Source: an uncultured Lachnospiraceae bacterium (lineage in GTDB: Bacteria > Bacillota_A > Clostridia > Lachnospirales > Lachnospiraceae). From it: 18,155 bases of DNA. Under the pieces are notes generated by a model. The model made no database searches. It was given only the letters and a program-made list of their open reading frames with translations, and was not told the origin of the DNA. The stretch spans positions 1 to 18,155 of the forward strand of contig CADAHD010000059.1 of assembly GCA_902787595.1 (NCBI GenBank), in the 5' to 3' direction. The position numbers and the translations under genes are program-made. Position 1 is the first letter of the stretch. Each line of letters opens with the position of its first letter. Below, in pieces: positions 1 to 7,817 of this stretch.

Positions 1-276
1 CAGCAGGGCGGTCAGCAAGGAGGCCAGCAGGGCGGTCAGCAAGGAGGCCAGCAGGGCGGCCAGCAAGGAGGCCAGCAGGGCGGTCAGCAGGGAGGCCAGC
101 AGGGCGGTCAGCAAGGAGGCCAGCAGGGCGGTCAGCAAGGAGGCCAGCAGGGCGGTCAACAAGGAGGCCAGCAGGGTGGTCAGCAAGGCGGCCAGCAGGG
201 CGGCCAGCAAGGAGGCCAGCAAGGAGGCCAGCAAGGAGGCCAGCAGGGAGGCCAGCAGGGCGGTCAGTCGGGCGGC
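1..276 (+). repeat. Tandem 12-base (24-base super-unit) repeat coding for QQGG
   Basis: There are 22 consecutive 12-base units coding QQGG, plus one degenerate QSGG unit. Two main variants occur: CAGCAGGGCGGT and CAGCAAGGAGGC. Over the first 14 units they essentially alternate, so the real repeat period there is 24 bases. Units 15-22 are more mixed, with three CAGCAAGGAGGC units in a row at 205-240. Differences are synonymous third-position changes, so the amino-acid unit is kept. The array continues past the left edge, so its full copy number is unknown. Confidence 0.95.
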
Positions 277-561
277 GGCGGACAGGGCCAGGGCATTGGA
301 GGCGGCGGCATCGGCGCGCATCATGATTATGTGAGCCTTCCCAATGCTACCGGTAATGATGATAACCTTACGGGAGCGTGGTCAGACCGCGGAAATTCCG
401 ATTACAGCCGTTATGAAAACGGTCTGGGATGGCAGGGAAACCGCCAGGAATATACGAATGTAATGGGACAATACAGCGAGAGGGCATATCAGGGTATACA
501 GAACGGACGTTATCCTACCGGTATGGAAGATGTCATCAAGCAGTATTTCAGCTCATTTTAA
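1..561 (+). CDS. C-terminal part of a Gln/Gly-repeat protein (5' end outside window)
   Basis: Frame 1 is open from the first base to TAA at 559-561, giving the last 186 residues; the start lies upstream of the window. Residues 1-88 are 22 perfect QQGG units, followed by QSGG and a Gly-rich linker to about residue 106. A non-repetitive, acidic and aromatic tail of about 80 residues follows, ending in IKQYFSSF. An internal ATG at 331 could be mistaken for the start, but the repeat upstream is in the same frame and uninterrupted. The stop is 21 bases before moxR, which has its own strong ribosome-binding site, so the gene probably heads the MoxR operon. Large membrane proteins with Gln/Gly-rich C-terminal regions (for example DUF4175 proteins) occur beside MoxR/VWA genes in other phyla. 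That makes a DUF4175-like identity possible, but this is inference from context and composition only. I do not recognise the unique tail with certainty. Confidence 0.85.
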   Translation, partial: QQGGQQGGQQGGQQGGQQGGQQGGQQGGQQGGQQGGQQGGQQGGQQGGQQGGQQGGQQGGQQGGQQGGQQGGQQGGQQGGQQGGQQGGQSGGGGQGQGIGGGGIGAHHDYVSLPNATGNDDNLTGAWSDRGNSDYSRYENGLGWQGNRQEYTNVMGQYSERAYQGIQNGRYPTGMEDVIKQYFSSF

Positions 562-582
562 ATAATCATCCGGAGGGGAAAG

Positions 583-1545
583 ATGAACGATTATCAAGTG
601 ATGCAGCAAAAGCTGCTGGCCTGTGAATATGAGATAGGCCGGGAGATCATAGGTCAGAGAGAAGTGGTCAGATCCGTGATGCTCTCCATCTTATCGGGAG
701 GCAATGTATTACTGGAAGGTATGCCGGGACTTGGAAAGACCAGGCTGGTAAATACCATCTCACATGTGCTCAATCTTAGTTTTAAGCGTATACAGTTTAC
801 GCCCGACCTTATGCCCGGCGATATCACCGGTACCAACATAATGGTAAAAGATGGCGATAATACCGGTTTCCGTTTTGAGGCAGGTCCCATCTTCGCAAAT
901 ATAATACTTGCGGACGAGATCAACCGTGCAACGCCCAAGACACAGTCGGCGCTGCTGGAAGCCATGCAGGAGCATATCGTTACCGTAGGTAATGTGTCGC
1001 ACAAAGTTCCGGAGCCTTTCTTTGTACTGGCTACCCAGAACCCTATCGAGACAGAAGGAACCTATCCTCTTCCCGAAGCCCAGCTCGACCGTTTTATGTT
1101 CAAGCTTCTGGTTCCCTTCCCCACAAAGGAGGAACTGGCAGGCATATTAAGTCTTACTGAGAATCCCATCCAGCAGAAAGCCCAGACCATACTTACGGGT
1201 GATGAGCTGCTCACTGCCATAGCAATGGTCAAAGAGATACAGGTTGCCGACGCCGTTATGGATCACATCCTTAACATAATGATGGCTACACATGATAAGA
1301 GCAATAAGTACATACGTGAGGGCGCCAGCCCCCGTGCAGCGCAGGCTCTGGTAAGAGGCGCAAGGGCAAGAGCATTCCTTGAAGGCCGTTATAATGTTTC
1401 ATTTGATGATGTGGCTGCTGTGGTATATCCCGTGCTGCGTCACAGGATCATCCTTTCCTTTGATGCTATTTCGGAAGGTGTTACTGAGGATGCCATCATA
1501 TCGCAGATTTTGACCAGACTGAAAGAGGGGCAGGCCAATGCTTAA
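583..1545 (+). CDS. moxR: MoxR-family AAA+ ATPase
   Basis: This is a 320-residue cytosolic AAA+ ATPase of the MoxR family (AAA_3 core plus helical lid), a normal length for the family. Visible motifs are Walker A GMPGLGKT at 46-53, Walker B ending in D111-E112, sensor-1 N153 in the ATQNP motif, the arginine finger region LDRF at 168-171 and sensor-2 R251 in GASPRA. All catalytic residues are present, so it should be active. The start is supported by GGAGG at 572-576, seven bases before the ATG. The 3' end overlaps the DUF58 gene by 8 bases, which suggests translational coupling. MoxR ATPases act as chaperone-like machines with VWA partners, in known cases for metal insertion, complex assembly or envelope stress. 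The next two genes supply such partners. The client protein cannot be told from sequence. Gene symbol is used in the family sense. Confidence 0.97.
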   Translation: MNDYQVMQQKLLACEYEIGREIIGQREVVRSVMLSILSGGNVLLEGMPGLGKTRLVNTISHVLNLSFKRIQFTPDLMPGDITGTNIMVKDGDNTGFRFEAGPIFANIILADEINRATPKTQSALLEAMQEHIVTVGNVSHKVPEPFFVLATQNPIETEGTYPLPEAQLDRFMFKLLVPFPTKEELAGILSLTENPIQQKAQTILTGDELLTAIAMVKEIQVADAVMDHILNIMMATHDKSNKYIREGASPRAAQALVRGARARAFLEGRYNVSFDDVAAVVYPVLRHRIILSFDAISEGVTEDAIISQILTRLKEGQANA

Positions 1546-2416
1546 TGCTTCTTATTTTGCGCGGCTTCAAAGACTTAAGCTGGCCGTTGATAAGAAGAGT
1601 AATGCTTCGCTGCTGGGAAGCCGCAAGTCCGTAAGGAAGGGCAGCAGCGCGGAGTTTTCCGATTTCCGTGAGTATATGCCCGGAGACGATATCCGCGCAA
1701 TTGACTGGAATGCTTATGCGCGTCTTGACCGTCTCTATATCAAGGAGTATATGGAGGAAAAGGAAAGCGCCGTATCTTTATTCATCGATCTTTCAAAATC
1801 CATGGATTACGGTGAGAAGACGAAGCTCGAACTCCAGGAGGAGATAGCGGCTGCGCTGGCTTACATCGCGCTTATGAATATGGATCATGTGGCGGTATAC
1901 GATCTGGCGGATACCAGACGCCGTCATGTTGCTTCAGGCGGAAAGGCCGGATTTTCACAGCTTACCGAATGGCTGGACCGTCTTGATACGGGAGAACCGG
2001 CGGATATATTTCACTCGGTCTCTACAGTGGGACGCATGCAGCCGGGCCTTTCCGTGATCATGTCGGATTTTTTGAGTGAGGATTATGTAGAAAATCCGGC
2101 TATACTGGAGCAGCTTATACATTACCTTCAGTACAGAAAGCAGAAGGTCGTGATACTTCACATTCTTGCAAAAGAAGAGATAGATGTGGAACTGAGCGGA
2201 ACCTTTTTCCTTATAGATGCTGAAAATAAAGATGACCGTCTCAGGGTTACCATGGAGAGCAGCGCCATCAGGAGCTATAAAGAAGCGCTTGATGAGTTTA
2301 CCGGCGAGCTTAAGAGGAGCGCAAAGAAGTGCGGCGCTTCTTACCATCTGTGCAGCACGGGAGTCGGTTTTGATAAGATCATATTTGAGGAACTAAAGGA
2401 TATTTACGAATTTTAA
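1538..2416 (+). CDS. DUF58 domain protein (VWA-like adaptor of MoxR)
   Basis: This 292-residue soluble protein is typical of the DUF58 family in length and architecture. The DUF58 signature is clear at residues 38-71: AEFSDFREYMPGDD, then IDWNAYARLD and the IKEYMEEKE stretch. A VWA-type metal site follows, with DLSKS at 84-88 (DxSxS). The later motif is MSDF rather than TDG, so metal binding may be partial. No signal peptide or membrane helix is visible, so it should sit in the cytosol with MoxR. The ATG at 1538 overlaps the moxR stop by 8 bases. The region upstream of it (AAAGAGGGGCAGG inside moxR) gives a good ribosome-binding site. The next gene starts 10 bases after its stop. DUF58 proteins are nearly always encoded next to moxR and are thought to be its partner; that role is inferred from context. 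Confidence 0.95.
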   Translation: MLNASYFARLQRLKLAVDKKSNASLLGSRKSVRKGSSAEFSDFREYMPGDDIRAIDWNAYARLDRLYIKEYMEEKESAVSLFIDLSKSMDYGEKTKLELQEEIAAALAYIALMNMDHVAVYDLADTRRRHVASGGKAGFSQLTEWLDRLDTGEPADIFHSVSTVGRMQPGLSVIMSDFLSEDYVENPAILEQLIHYLQYRKQKVVILHILAKEEIDVELSGTFFLIDAENKDDRLRVTMESSAIRSYKEALDEFTGELKRSAKKCGASYHLCSTGVGFDKIIFEELKDIYEF

Positions 2417-2426
2417 GGTATAGAAA

Positions 2427-5400
2427 ATGTCATTTACCAGTCTGTGGCCCCTGGTATTTTTACTGGGTGTGCCTGCAATAATCATATTATACATCTTAAA
2501 GCCCAGGGGAAAGGATATGGAGATATCCTCAAACCTTTTGTGGCAGCATCTTTTTAAGCACCGTCAGTCCAGGACTTTCTTCGAAAAGTTCAGATCAGAG
2601 ATACTCATGATCCTGCAGATACTGACCATGATACTCCTGATGCTGGCTCTGATGGCGCCTTTTGTAATGATGAATTCCACCACAGGCGGCTCTACCACGC
2701 TGATCATTGATACTTCCCTAAGCATGCAGCATAAGAATAAGGACGGCAATACCCGTCTGGAAGCTGCAAAGGAAGAGGCTCTGGAGCATGTCGGATCGGC
2801 ATCGGGGACCATCAGTCTTATCACGGTTTCGGATACGGCGGATATACTGATCGCCAATTCTACCGACCGCAGCCGCCTTCGCGAGCTTATCAAAGAGATA
2901 AAGCCTTCGGATAAGGAGGGGGATCTGTCGGAAGCGTATCGTCTGGCAGCAACCCTGGAAAGCGATACCGTGCTGATATTAACGGACGGTACCGGCGTGG
3001 TGGGAGCAGAGGAATATGCAAAGAGCTTAAAAGCGGATGTTATAGATGTCGGTGAGGAAGCGTCTAACATCTCGCTTGATTATATTTATTATTCTGCAGC
3101 CGGCGGCGAAGTGTCCATGCGATTCAGCAATTATGCTGCGACCGACGCCGGGTTTGATGTTACCATTTATGATGAAGCCGGCAATATACTTGGCGTGCAG
3201 AGCGCTTCGACTCCGGCCGGCAAGTCGTCTTCCATATTGTTCAGCGATGTGCGCACGGAAGGCGCCTATATCCGCGGAGAGATAAGTGCGGTACGTTTTG
3301 CGGACGGCAGCGCGCAGGACAGCCTGGGCCTTGATAACAGCGCCGTTGCGCTTACCTCTCAGGGCGGCGAGACAAAGGGCATCATGATAAGCAGCGGCAA
3401 TACCTTTGTTGAGAGAGCTTATTATGCGGTAACGGGAGCGGATCTTACTAAGACGCAGAGCGACAGCGCCGTATCCGCCGGAAATTATAATGTTGTGATC
3501 TATGATGCCGGCTTTGTACAGCAGGGCGCAAAGAGCGGCCGTAACGGCGGTCATGATGATGCCGATACATCGCCCAATATGCTGCGGTTTGAAAATGCCG
3601 GAGGAGCAGGCACCGTAAGCGGCGTGGTCGTGGATGTACTGGAGAGTGAGATAACCGAAGGCTTAAGCGCTTTCAGCCTGGGCTGCAATACAGCTGTATT
3701 TTATGAACTCCCGGAATGGGCTACTTCCTTTATGGAGGCAAACGGCAAATGCGTAGGCTATTACGGCATTAACGGAAATCATAAGGAAGTCGTAGTTGGT
3801 TTTGATATAAGAGAAACAGATTTCCCGGTAAAGGCGGAATTCCCGGTTTTCATAGCCGGAGCAATGAGCTATCTGTCCGACCTGAGCATTCTGGGCAAGG
3901 ATGTTTATGAGGCGGGCGATGGGATAGTGATCAATCCCAATGCGGAGGTTTCTCCCCAGCAGATGAAGGTTACGGCAGCCGATGGCAGCACCGAGCCTGT
4001 TGAAGCACCTGCTGCGGATATGGGAAGATCCGGTCTTTACCGCATTCAGGCAGGAGACAGGACAGAGTACTTTGTGATACGCGCATCACTTCAGGGCAGG
4101 GACGGCCGTTTAAAGAGCGATGATCTGCATTACGGCGGCTCTTACAGCGGAGTCAAAGCCCGCAGGAGTCTGCAGAATGTGCTGATCATAGCAGCCATCA
4201 TCCTTATGCTCATAGAATGGATCCTGTTCATGCGCCGCATGAATTATAAGGGAAAGTTCTATATGATAATGCGTATCGCGCTTCTTTTACTGGCGATACT
4301 TTCACTGCTGGGGATCAGGCTGCCCAAGCGCAGCAGGGATACCACCACGGTATTTCTGGTTGACCTTTCTGTCAGCGATACCCAGAATATCAAGGCTTTT
4401 GACAAGTATATTGATGACGCCTTAAGCCGCATGCCCAAGCATAATCAATATGCGATAGTGACTTTTGGCCGCAACGCTGTGGTAGAACAGTTCGTTACGG
4501 ACCAGGATATGTATATGGGACTGGGCAGCAAGACGGATGTGGCAGCCACGGACTTTGAAAACGGCCTGCAGAGAGCCGTATCCATGCTGCCTTCCGATAC
4601 CGCGGGCAGGATAGTCGTGCTTACCGACGGGCGTGAGACTGCGGGTAATATCGAGCGTACTGCATCAATGTTCGTAGGTGATGATATCAGTCTGGAAGCT
4701 ATACTGATCAGTTCGGATTCGGGTGATGACGCCTACGTAAAGAACGTGGAGATGCCCGAGACCCTTCACGAAGGTGAGAAGTATTATCTTAAGGTGGCGG
4801 TGGAAAGCAATTATGATACCGAAGCCAGGATCATAGTCACCTCGGGCGGAAGGGAAGTGGCCAGAGAAGAAGTACGCCTGCAGAAGGGCAGCAATGAGTT
4901 TTTGTTCCAGGAAGAGGTTACTTCAAGGGATGTTGAGAGCTACGAAGTAAGAGTCGAGGCTGACGGGGATTCCGTAGATGAGAATAATAATTACAGTGCC
5001 TATGCAAGAGTTGAGGACGCGCCCCGCATCCTGGTGTTAAAGGGCAAGGGTGAGAGCGGAAACGCTTTTGAAAATGTGCTGGATGCCGCTCATGTTAATG
5101 CTGAATTTATGAGACCTGACCGCGCGCCCAAGGAGCTTAAGGATCTGCTGGCGTATAAGGCAGTGATACTTGAGAATGTATATAAAGATGAGCTTTCGGA
5201 AGATTTCCTGAATATAATCGAGACCTATGTCAAGGATTACGGCGGAGGCTTCGGAGCCTGCGGCGGTGAGGACAGCTTTATGCTGGGCGGTTATAATGAT
5301 ACCGTTCTCGAGACTGTGCTTCCCGTTAATATGGAGCTTCGCGGCACGCTGCAGATACCTTCGACGGCTATAGTCATGGTTATCGACCATTCGGGTTCCA

Positions 5401-6914
5401 TGCTTGATTATGCGGGAGCCGGCATGACCAATCTGGATGTGGCGGTTGAAGCGGCAAAGCGCGGCGTGGATAATCTTCGCGATACCGACCAGGTGGGTGT
5501 TCTGGCGTTTGATGATTATTATACCTGGGCTCACAAGCTGAGCGAAGCGGACGATAAGGATAAGATCAAGCGTGATATAGAAACCATCACGGACGGCGGC
5601 GGTACGGTTATCAAGCCTGCGCTGGAAGAGGCAAGGGCTGCGCTGGCAGCCTCTGATGCAGAGGTGCGTCATATCATACTGCTGACGGATGGTATGGGTG
5701 AGACCTATGATTTCTCTTCGGTCACCGATAAGATAAATCAGGACGGGATAACGCTTTCGACAGTTGCTGTAGGTACCTATTCCGATACCCAGCTGATGGA
5801 ATCGCTGGCAAATGAGTGCGGCGGAAGATATTATTATGCCGATTCCAATACTGATATTCCCAGGATCTTTGCCCAGGAAGTATATCTGGGCGGTGATACC
5901 TATATCAAGAACGGTGATTATGCGGTCATCCCCAAGACACCCAGTGACCTGACCAAGGATCTTTTTAATGACGGATGGTACAATGTGCTGGGATATGTGG
6001 CAGCTTCACCCAAGACGGGAGCGCAGCAGCTGCTGGTGAGCGGTCTGGATGATCCTCTCCTTACGGTTTGGCAGTATGGTCTGGGTAAGACCATGGCATG
6101 GAACAGTGATGTTGACGGCGGCTGGAGCTCGGCATATTCGGGCGATGAAGGCTATGCGGAACTCTGGAAGCGTATAGTAGACTTTATCGGCGGTACCCCC
6201 GGCATTGGCGAGGATTACATGGATGTGAGCAGCAAGGATGGCAAGACCGTGCTTACCTATCATACAAGCGAGTACGGAGATGATACGGAGATCAGCGGTA
6301 TCTATACGGATCCCGAAGGCGGGGACGGGGAACTCAACTTTACCTCGGCTGAGCCCGGCGTATATACCGCAGAACTGGACAGCGTGGAGACCGGTCTGTA
6401 TAATATTAACGTGCGCCGCAGCGACAATGATGAGGTGACGGGCGCATATACAACGGCTACGGTTGTGCAGTACAGCGACGAATACCGCTTTGACGTAACG
6501 GAAGATAAATTCAGGAACTTCATAGATCAGTACGGTCAGTGGAGAGAACTGGATGATAATATCTGGAAGAAGCTGGATGTGAGCAAGAACGGAAGCTTTT
6601 CGCTTACCGGACCTTTGCTGATACTGCTTATGCTCATGTTCCTTGCTGATGTGGCAGGCAGGCGTTTTGGCTGGGAGCCTGTTATCAAGAAGAAGGCAAA
6701 GAAGGCCAAGGCCGTTCAGGAAACGGTAATGACCGAAGAGGCTGCAGCGCAGCAGCAACAGCAGATGCCTTCTGAAGAAGATAAGGCGGCAGAGGAAAAG
6801 CGCAGGAAGAAAGACAGACAGAAGCGTATGAAGCAGGAGGGGCTGGATGTGCCCGATACAGGCACACTGGATACGGCGGCGCTGCTTAAGCGCAAAAAGG
6901 ACCGGAACTTTTAA
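2427..6914 (+). CDS. Giant BatA-like membrane protein with three VWA domains (fusion)
   Basis: This protein has 1495 residues. Residues 1-82 match the BatA-type N-terminal membrane domain: helices at about 5-24 and 58-82 around a Lys/Arg-rich loop. VWA1 follows (DTSLS at 95-99, TDG at 186-188). Two helices at about 585-602 and 612-631 flank a short basic loop. VWA2 is next (DLSVS at 646-650, TDG at 733-735). A glutamine-amidotransferase-like Rossmann region begins near 866, and VWA3 sits within or after it (DHSGS at 987-991, TDG at 1087-1089). More amidotransferase-like sequence, a beta-rich region, a helix at about 1396-1412 and a Lys/Glu/Gln-rich tail complete the protein. Positive charge places the basic loops and tail inside and all three VWA domains outside. 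The two halves look like proteins normally encoded separately. No good ribosome-binding site precedes the Met codons at the junction (4230, 4239), so it is probably made as one chain. AAGG at 2415-2418 serves the start. It is the likely membrane target or partner of MoxR/DUF58. Confidence 0.9.
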   Translation: MSFTSLWPLVFLLGVPAIIILYILKPRGKDMEISSNLLWQHLFKHRQSRTFFEKFRSEILMILQILTMILLMLALMAPFVMMNSTTGGSTTLIIDTSLSMQHKNKDGNTRLEAAKEEALEHVGSASGTISLITVSDTADILIANSTDRSRLRELIKEIKPSDKEGDLSEAYRLAATLESDTVLILTDGTGVVGAEEYAKSLKADVIDVGEEASNISLDYIYYSAAGGEVSMRFSNYAATDAGFDVTIYDEAGNILGVQSASTPAGKSSSILFSDVRTEGAYIRGEISAVRFADGSAQDSLGLDNSAVALTSQGGETKGIMISSGNTFVERAYYAVTGADLTKTQSDSAVSAGNYNVVIYDAGFVQQGAKSGRNGGHDDADTSPNMLRFENAGGAGTVSGVVVDVLESEITEGLSAFSLGCNTAVFYELPEWATSFMEANGKCVGYYGINGNHKEVVVGFDIRETDFPVKAEFPVFIAGAMSYLSDLSILGKDVYEAGDGIVINPNAEVSPQQMKVTAADGSTEPVEAPAADMGRSGLYRIQAGDRTEYFVIRASLQGRDGRLKSDDLHYGGSYSGVKARRSLQNVLIIAAIILMLIEWILFMRRMNYKGKFYMIMRIALLLLAILSLLGIRLPKRSRDTTTVFLVDLSVSDTQNIKAFDKYIDDALSRMPKHNQYAIVTFGRNAVVEQFVTDQDMYMGLGSKTDVAATDFENGLQRAVSMLPSDTAGRIVVLTDGRETAGNIERTASMFVGDDISLEAILISSDSGDDAYVKNVEMPETLHEGEKYYLKVAVESNYDTEARIIVTSGGREVAREEVRLQKGSNEFLFQEEVTSRDVESYEVRVEADGDSVDENNNYSAYARVEDAPRILVLKGKGESGNAFENVLDAAHVNAEFMRPDRAPKELKDLLAYKAVILENVYKDELSEDFLNIIETYVKDYGGGFGACGGEDSFMLGGYNDTVLETVLPVNMELRGTLQIPSTAIVMVIDHSGSMLDYAGAGMTNLDVAVEAAKRGVDNLRDTDQVGVLAFDDYYTWAHKLSEADDKDKIKRDIETITDGGGTVIKPALEEARAALAASDAEVRHIILLTDGMGETYDFSSVTDKINQDGITLSTVAVGTYSDTQLMESLANECGGRYYYADSNTDIPRIFAQEVYLGGDTYIKNGDYAVIPKTPSDLTKDLFNDGWYNVLGYVAASPKTGAQQLLVSGLDDPLLTVWQYGLGKTMAWNSDVDGGWSSAYSGDEGYAELWKRIVDFIGGTPGIGEDYMDVSSKDGKTVLTYHTSEYGDDTEISGIYTDPEGGDGELNFTSAEPGVYTAELDSVETGLYNINVRRSDNDEVTGAYTTATVVQYSDEYRFDVTEDKFRNFIDQYGQWRELDDNIWKKLDVSKNGSFSLTGPLLILLMLMFLADVAGRRFGWEPVIKKKAKKAKAVQETVMTEEAAAQQQQQMPSEEDKAAEEKRRKKDRQKRMKQEGLDVPDTGTLDTAALLKRKKDRNF

Positions 6915-6924
6915 ATGTTAATAA

Positions 6925-6943
6925 GCGGATATCCCACATCCGC
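6925..6943 (+). repeat. Short inverted repeat in the gap before the SDR gene
   Basis: GCGGAT at 6925-6930 pairs with ATCCGC at 6938-6943 around a 7-base loop. It is followed by an A-rich run, not a T tract, so it is a poor intrinsic terminator for the + strand. It may be a weak attenuating or processing hairpin in the 58-base gap. A TAAAAT at 6945-6950 could be a -10 box for the next gene, but I see no convincing -35 partner. Confidence 0.4.
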
Positions 6944-6972
6944 ATAAAATAACACACAGGAGGAGTTATATT

Positions 6973-7749
6973 ATGGCAAAAAACTATTTTGATCTGAGCG
7001 GACAGGTAGCTATCGTTACCGGAGCATCAGGCGGACTGGGCGTTCAGATGGCAAAGGCGCTGGCTAACCAGGGGGCAAACATTGTGGTAATGGCACGCCG
7101 CAAAGAAAAAGTTGACGAGGTAGCTGCGCAGATCAGCAAGGATTTCGGCGTTAAGGCACTGGGCATCAAGTGTGATATCACTGATACGGCTAATGTGGAT
7201 GCAGCAGTAGATGAGGTGATCAAAGAATTCGGCCGCATCGATATCCTTATCAACAATGCAGGTACGGGTGCAGTGGCGCCGGCAGAGGATGTTACCGATG
7301 AGCAGTTTGATAACGAAATGCAGATAGACCTTTTCGGAAGCTTCAAGGTAGCGCGCGCTGTTGCAAAGAAGGCTATGATCCCCGCCAAGTATGGCCGCGT
7401 GATCAACATTTCTTCCATGTACGGCATGGTAGGCAACAAGATCGCCGGATCTGCTCCTTATCATGCTGCAAAGGGCGGCGTTGTAAATCTTACCCGTGCG
7501 CTGGCAGCAGAATGGGGCAAGTACGGTATCACCGTTAATGCTATCTGCCCCGGATACTTCTATACGCCTCTTACCCAGGAAACACTCGACAGCGAATTTT
7601 TCCAGCAGAACGCAAAGACCATGATCCCTATGGAGCGTTACGGCAACGAAGGCGAGCTGGATTCTGCAACAATCTTCCTGTCAAGTGCGGCATCTACCTA
7701 TGTTACCGGTGTTATCCTGCCTGTTGACGGCGGATATACCTGCATGTGA
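6973..7749 (+). CDS. SDR-family oxidoreductase, gluconate 5-dehydrogenase-like
   Basis: This is a 258-residue classical short-chain dehydrogenase/reductase with a normal length. The NAD(P)-binding TGASGGLG is at 16-23, and NNAG is at 94-97. The active site has Ser147/Ser148 with Tyr163 and Lys167 in the YxxxK motif, so it should be catalytically competent. The segments ISSMYGMVGN and the ALAAEWGKYGITVNAICPGY region resemble gluconate 5-dehydrogenase or 2-deoxygluconate 3-dehydrogenase-type members more than FabG. Arg42-Arg43 after the second strand hint at NADPH use. The substrate remains a guess, probably a keto-sugar acid. A strong AGGAGGAG ribosome-binding site (6958-6965) precedes the ATG. 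It is 58 bases from the VWA gene and is followed by an inverted repeat, so it may be expressed on its own or as the last gene of the upstream unit. No sugar-acid pathway neighbours are visible. Confidence 0.9.
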   Translation: MAKNYFDLSGQVAIVTGASGGLGVQMAKALANQGANIVVMARRKEKVDEVAAQISKDFGVKALGIKCDITDTANVDAAVDEVIKEFGRIDILINNAGTGAVAPAEDVTDEQFDNEMQIDLFGSFKVARAVAKKAMIPAKYGRVINISSMYGMVGNKIAGSAPYHAAKGGVVNLTRALAAEWGKYGITVNAICPGYFYTPLTQETLDSEFFQQNAKTMIPMERYGNEGELDSATIFLSSAASTYVTGVILPVDGGYTCM

Positions 7750-7768
7750 TCAGTTTTTGTTGATTTAC

Positions 7769-7807
7769 GGGGTCAGGTCTCATCATGGGGTCTGACCCCT
7801 TCTTATC
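7769..7807 (+). terminator. GC-rich inverted repeat with weak T tract, possible terminator / REP-like element
   Basis: GGGGTCAGGTC (7769-7779) pairs with GGTCTGACCCC (7789-7799), 11 pairs including two G-U, around a 9-base loop. The outer eight pairs are perfect. The trailing TTCTTAT is only weakly T-rich, so termination may be partial. The stem starts 20 bases after the SDR stop and ends 18 bases before the next start. The GGGGTCAG...CTGACCCC palindrome resembles REP-type sequences seen in many bacteria (from memory, unchecked). Confidence 0.6.
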
Positions 7808-7817
7808 GGGGAATTCT

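Noticed and set aside
1..264. CRISPR-like array in the repeated left end
   Set aside because: Units are contiguous with no unique spacers, keep a reading frame and differ only at synonymous positions, so this is a coding tandem repeat.
429..626. Overlapping 65-codon + strand reading frame across the repeat protein tail and the moxR start
   Set aside because: It overlaps two well-supported genes in a different frame, has no ribosome-binding site and its product has no recognisable feature.
4230..4241. Separate start of a second protein at the junction of the giant VWA gene
   Set aside because: No in-frame stop precedes it and no Shine-Dalgarno sequence is near the Met codons, so a single fused product is more likely.
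5037..5672. Minus-strand reading frame (211 codons) opposite the VWA2/VWA3 region
   Set aside because: It is a shadow of a clear coding region, with no ribosome-binding site and no recognisable domain.
6006..6758. Long minus-strand reading frame (250 codons) opposite the giant VWA gene
   Set aside because: It lies wholly inside a strong coding gene, and its product is rich in His, Arg and Cys without domains, as expected for an antisense shadow.
6925..6950. Intrinsic terminator plus promoter before the SDR gene
   Set aside because: The six-pair stem lacks a T tract, and the TAAAAT box has no suitable -35 partner; kept only as a low-confidence inverted repeat.
7785..7817. Upstream ATG (7785) as the start of the DUF202-like gene
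   Set aside because: It lies in the loop of the inverted repeat without a ribosome-binding site and would add non-family residues; ATG 7818 has GGGGA at a proper distance.
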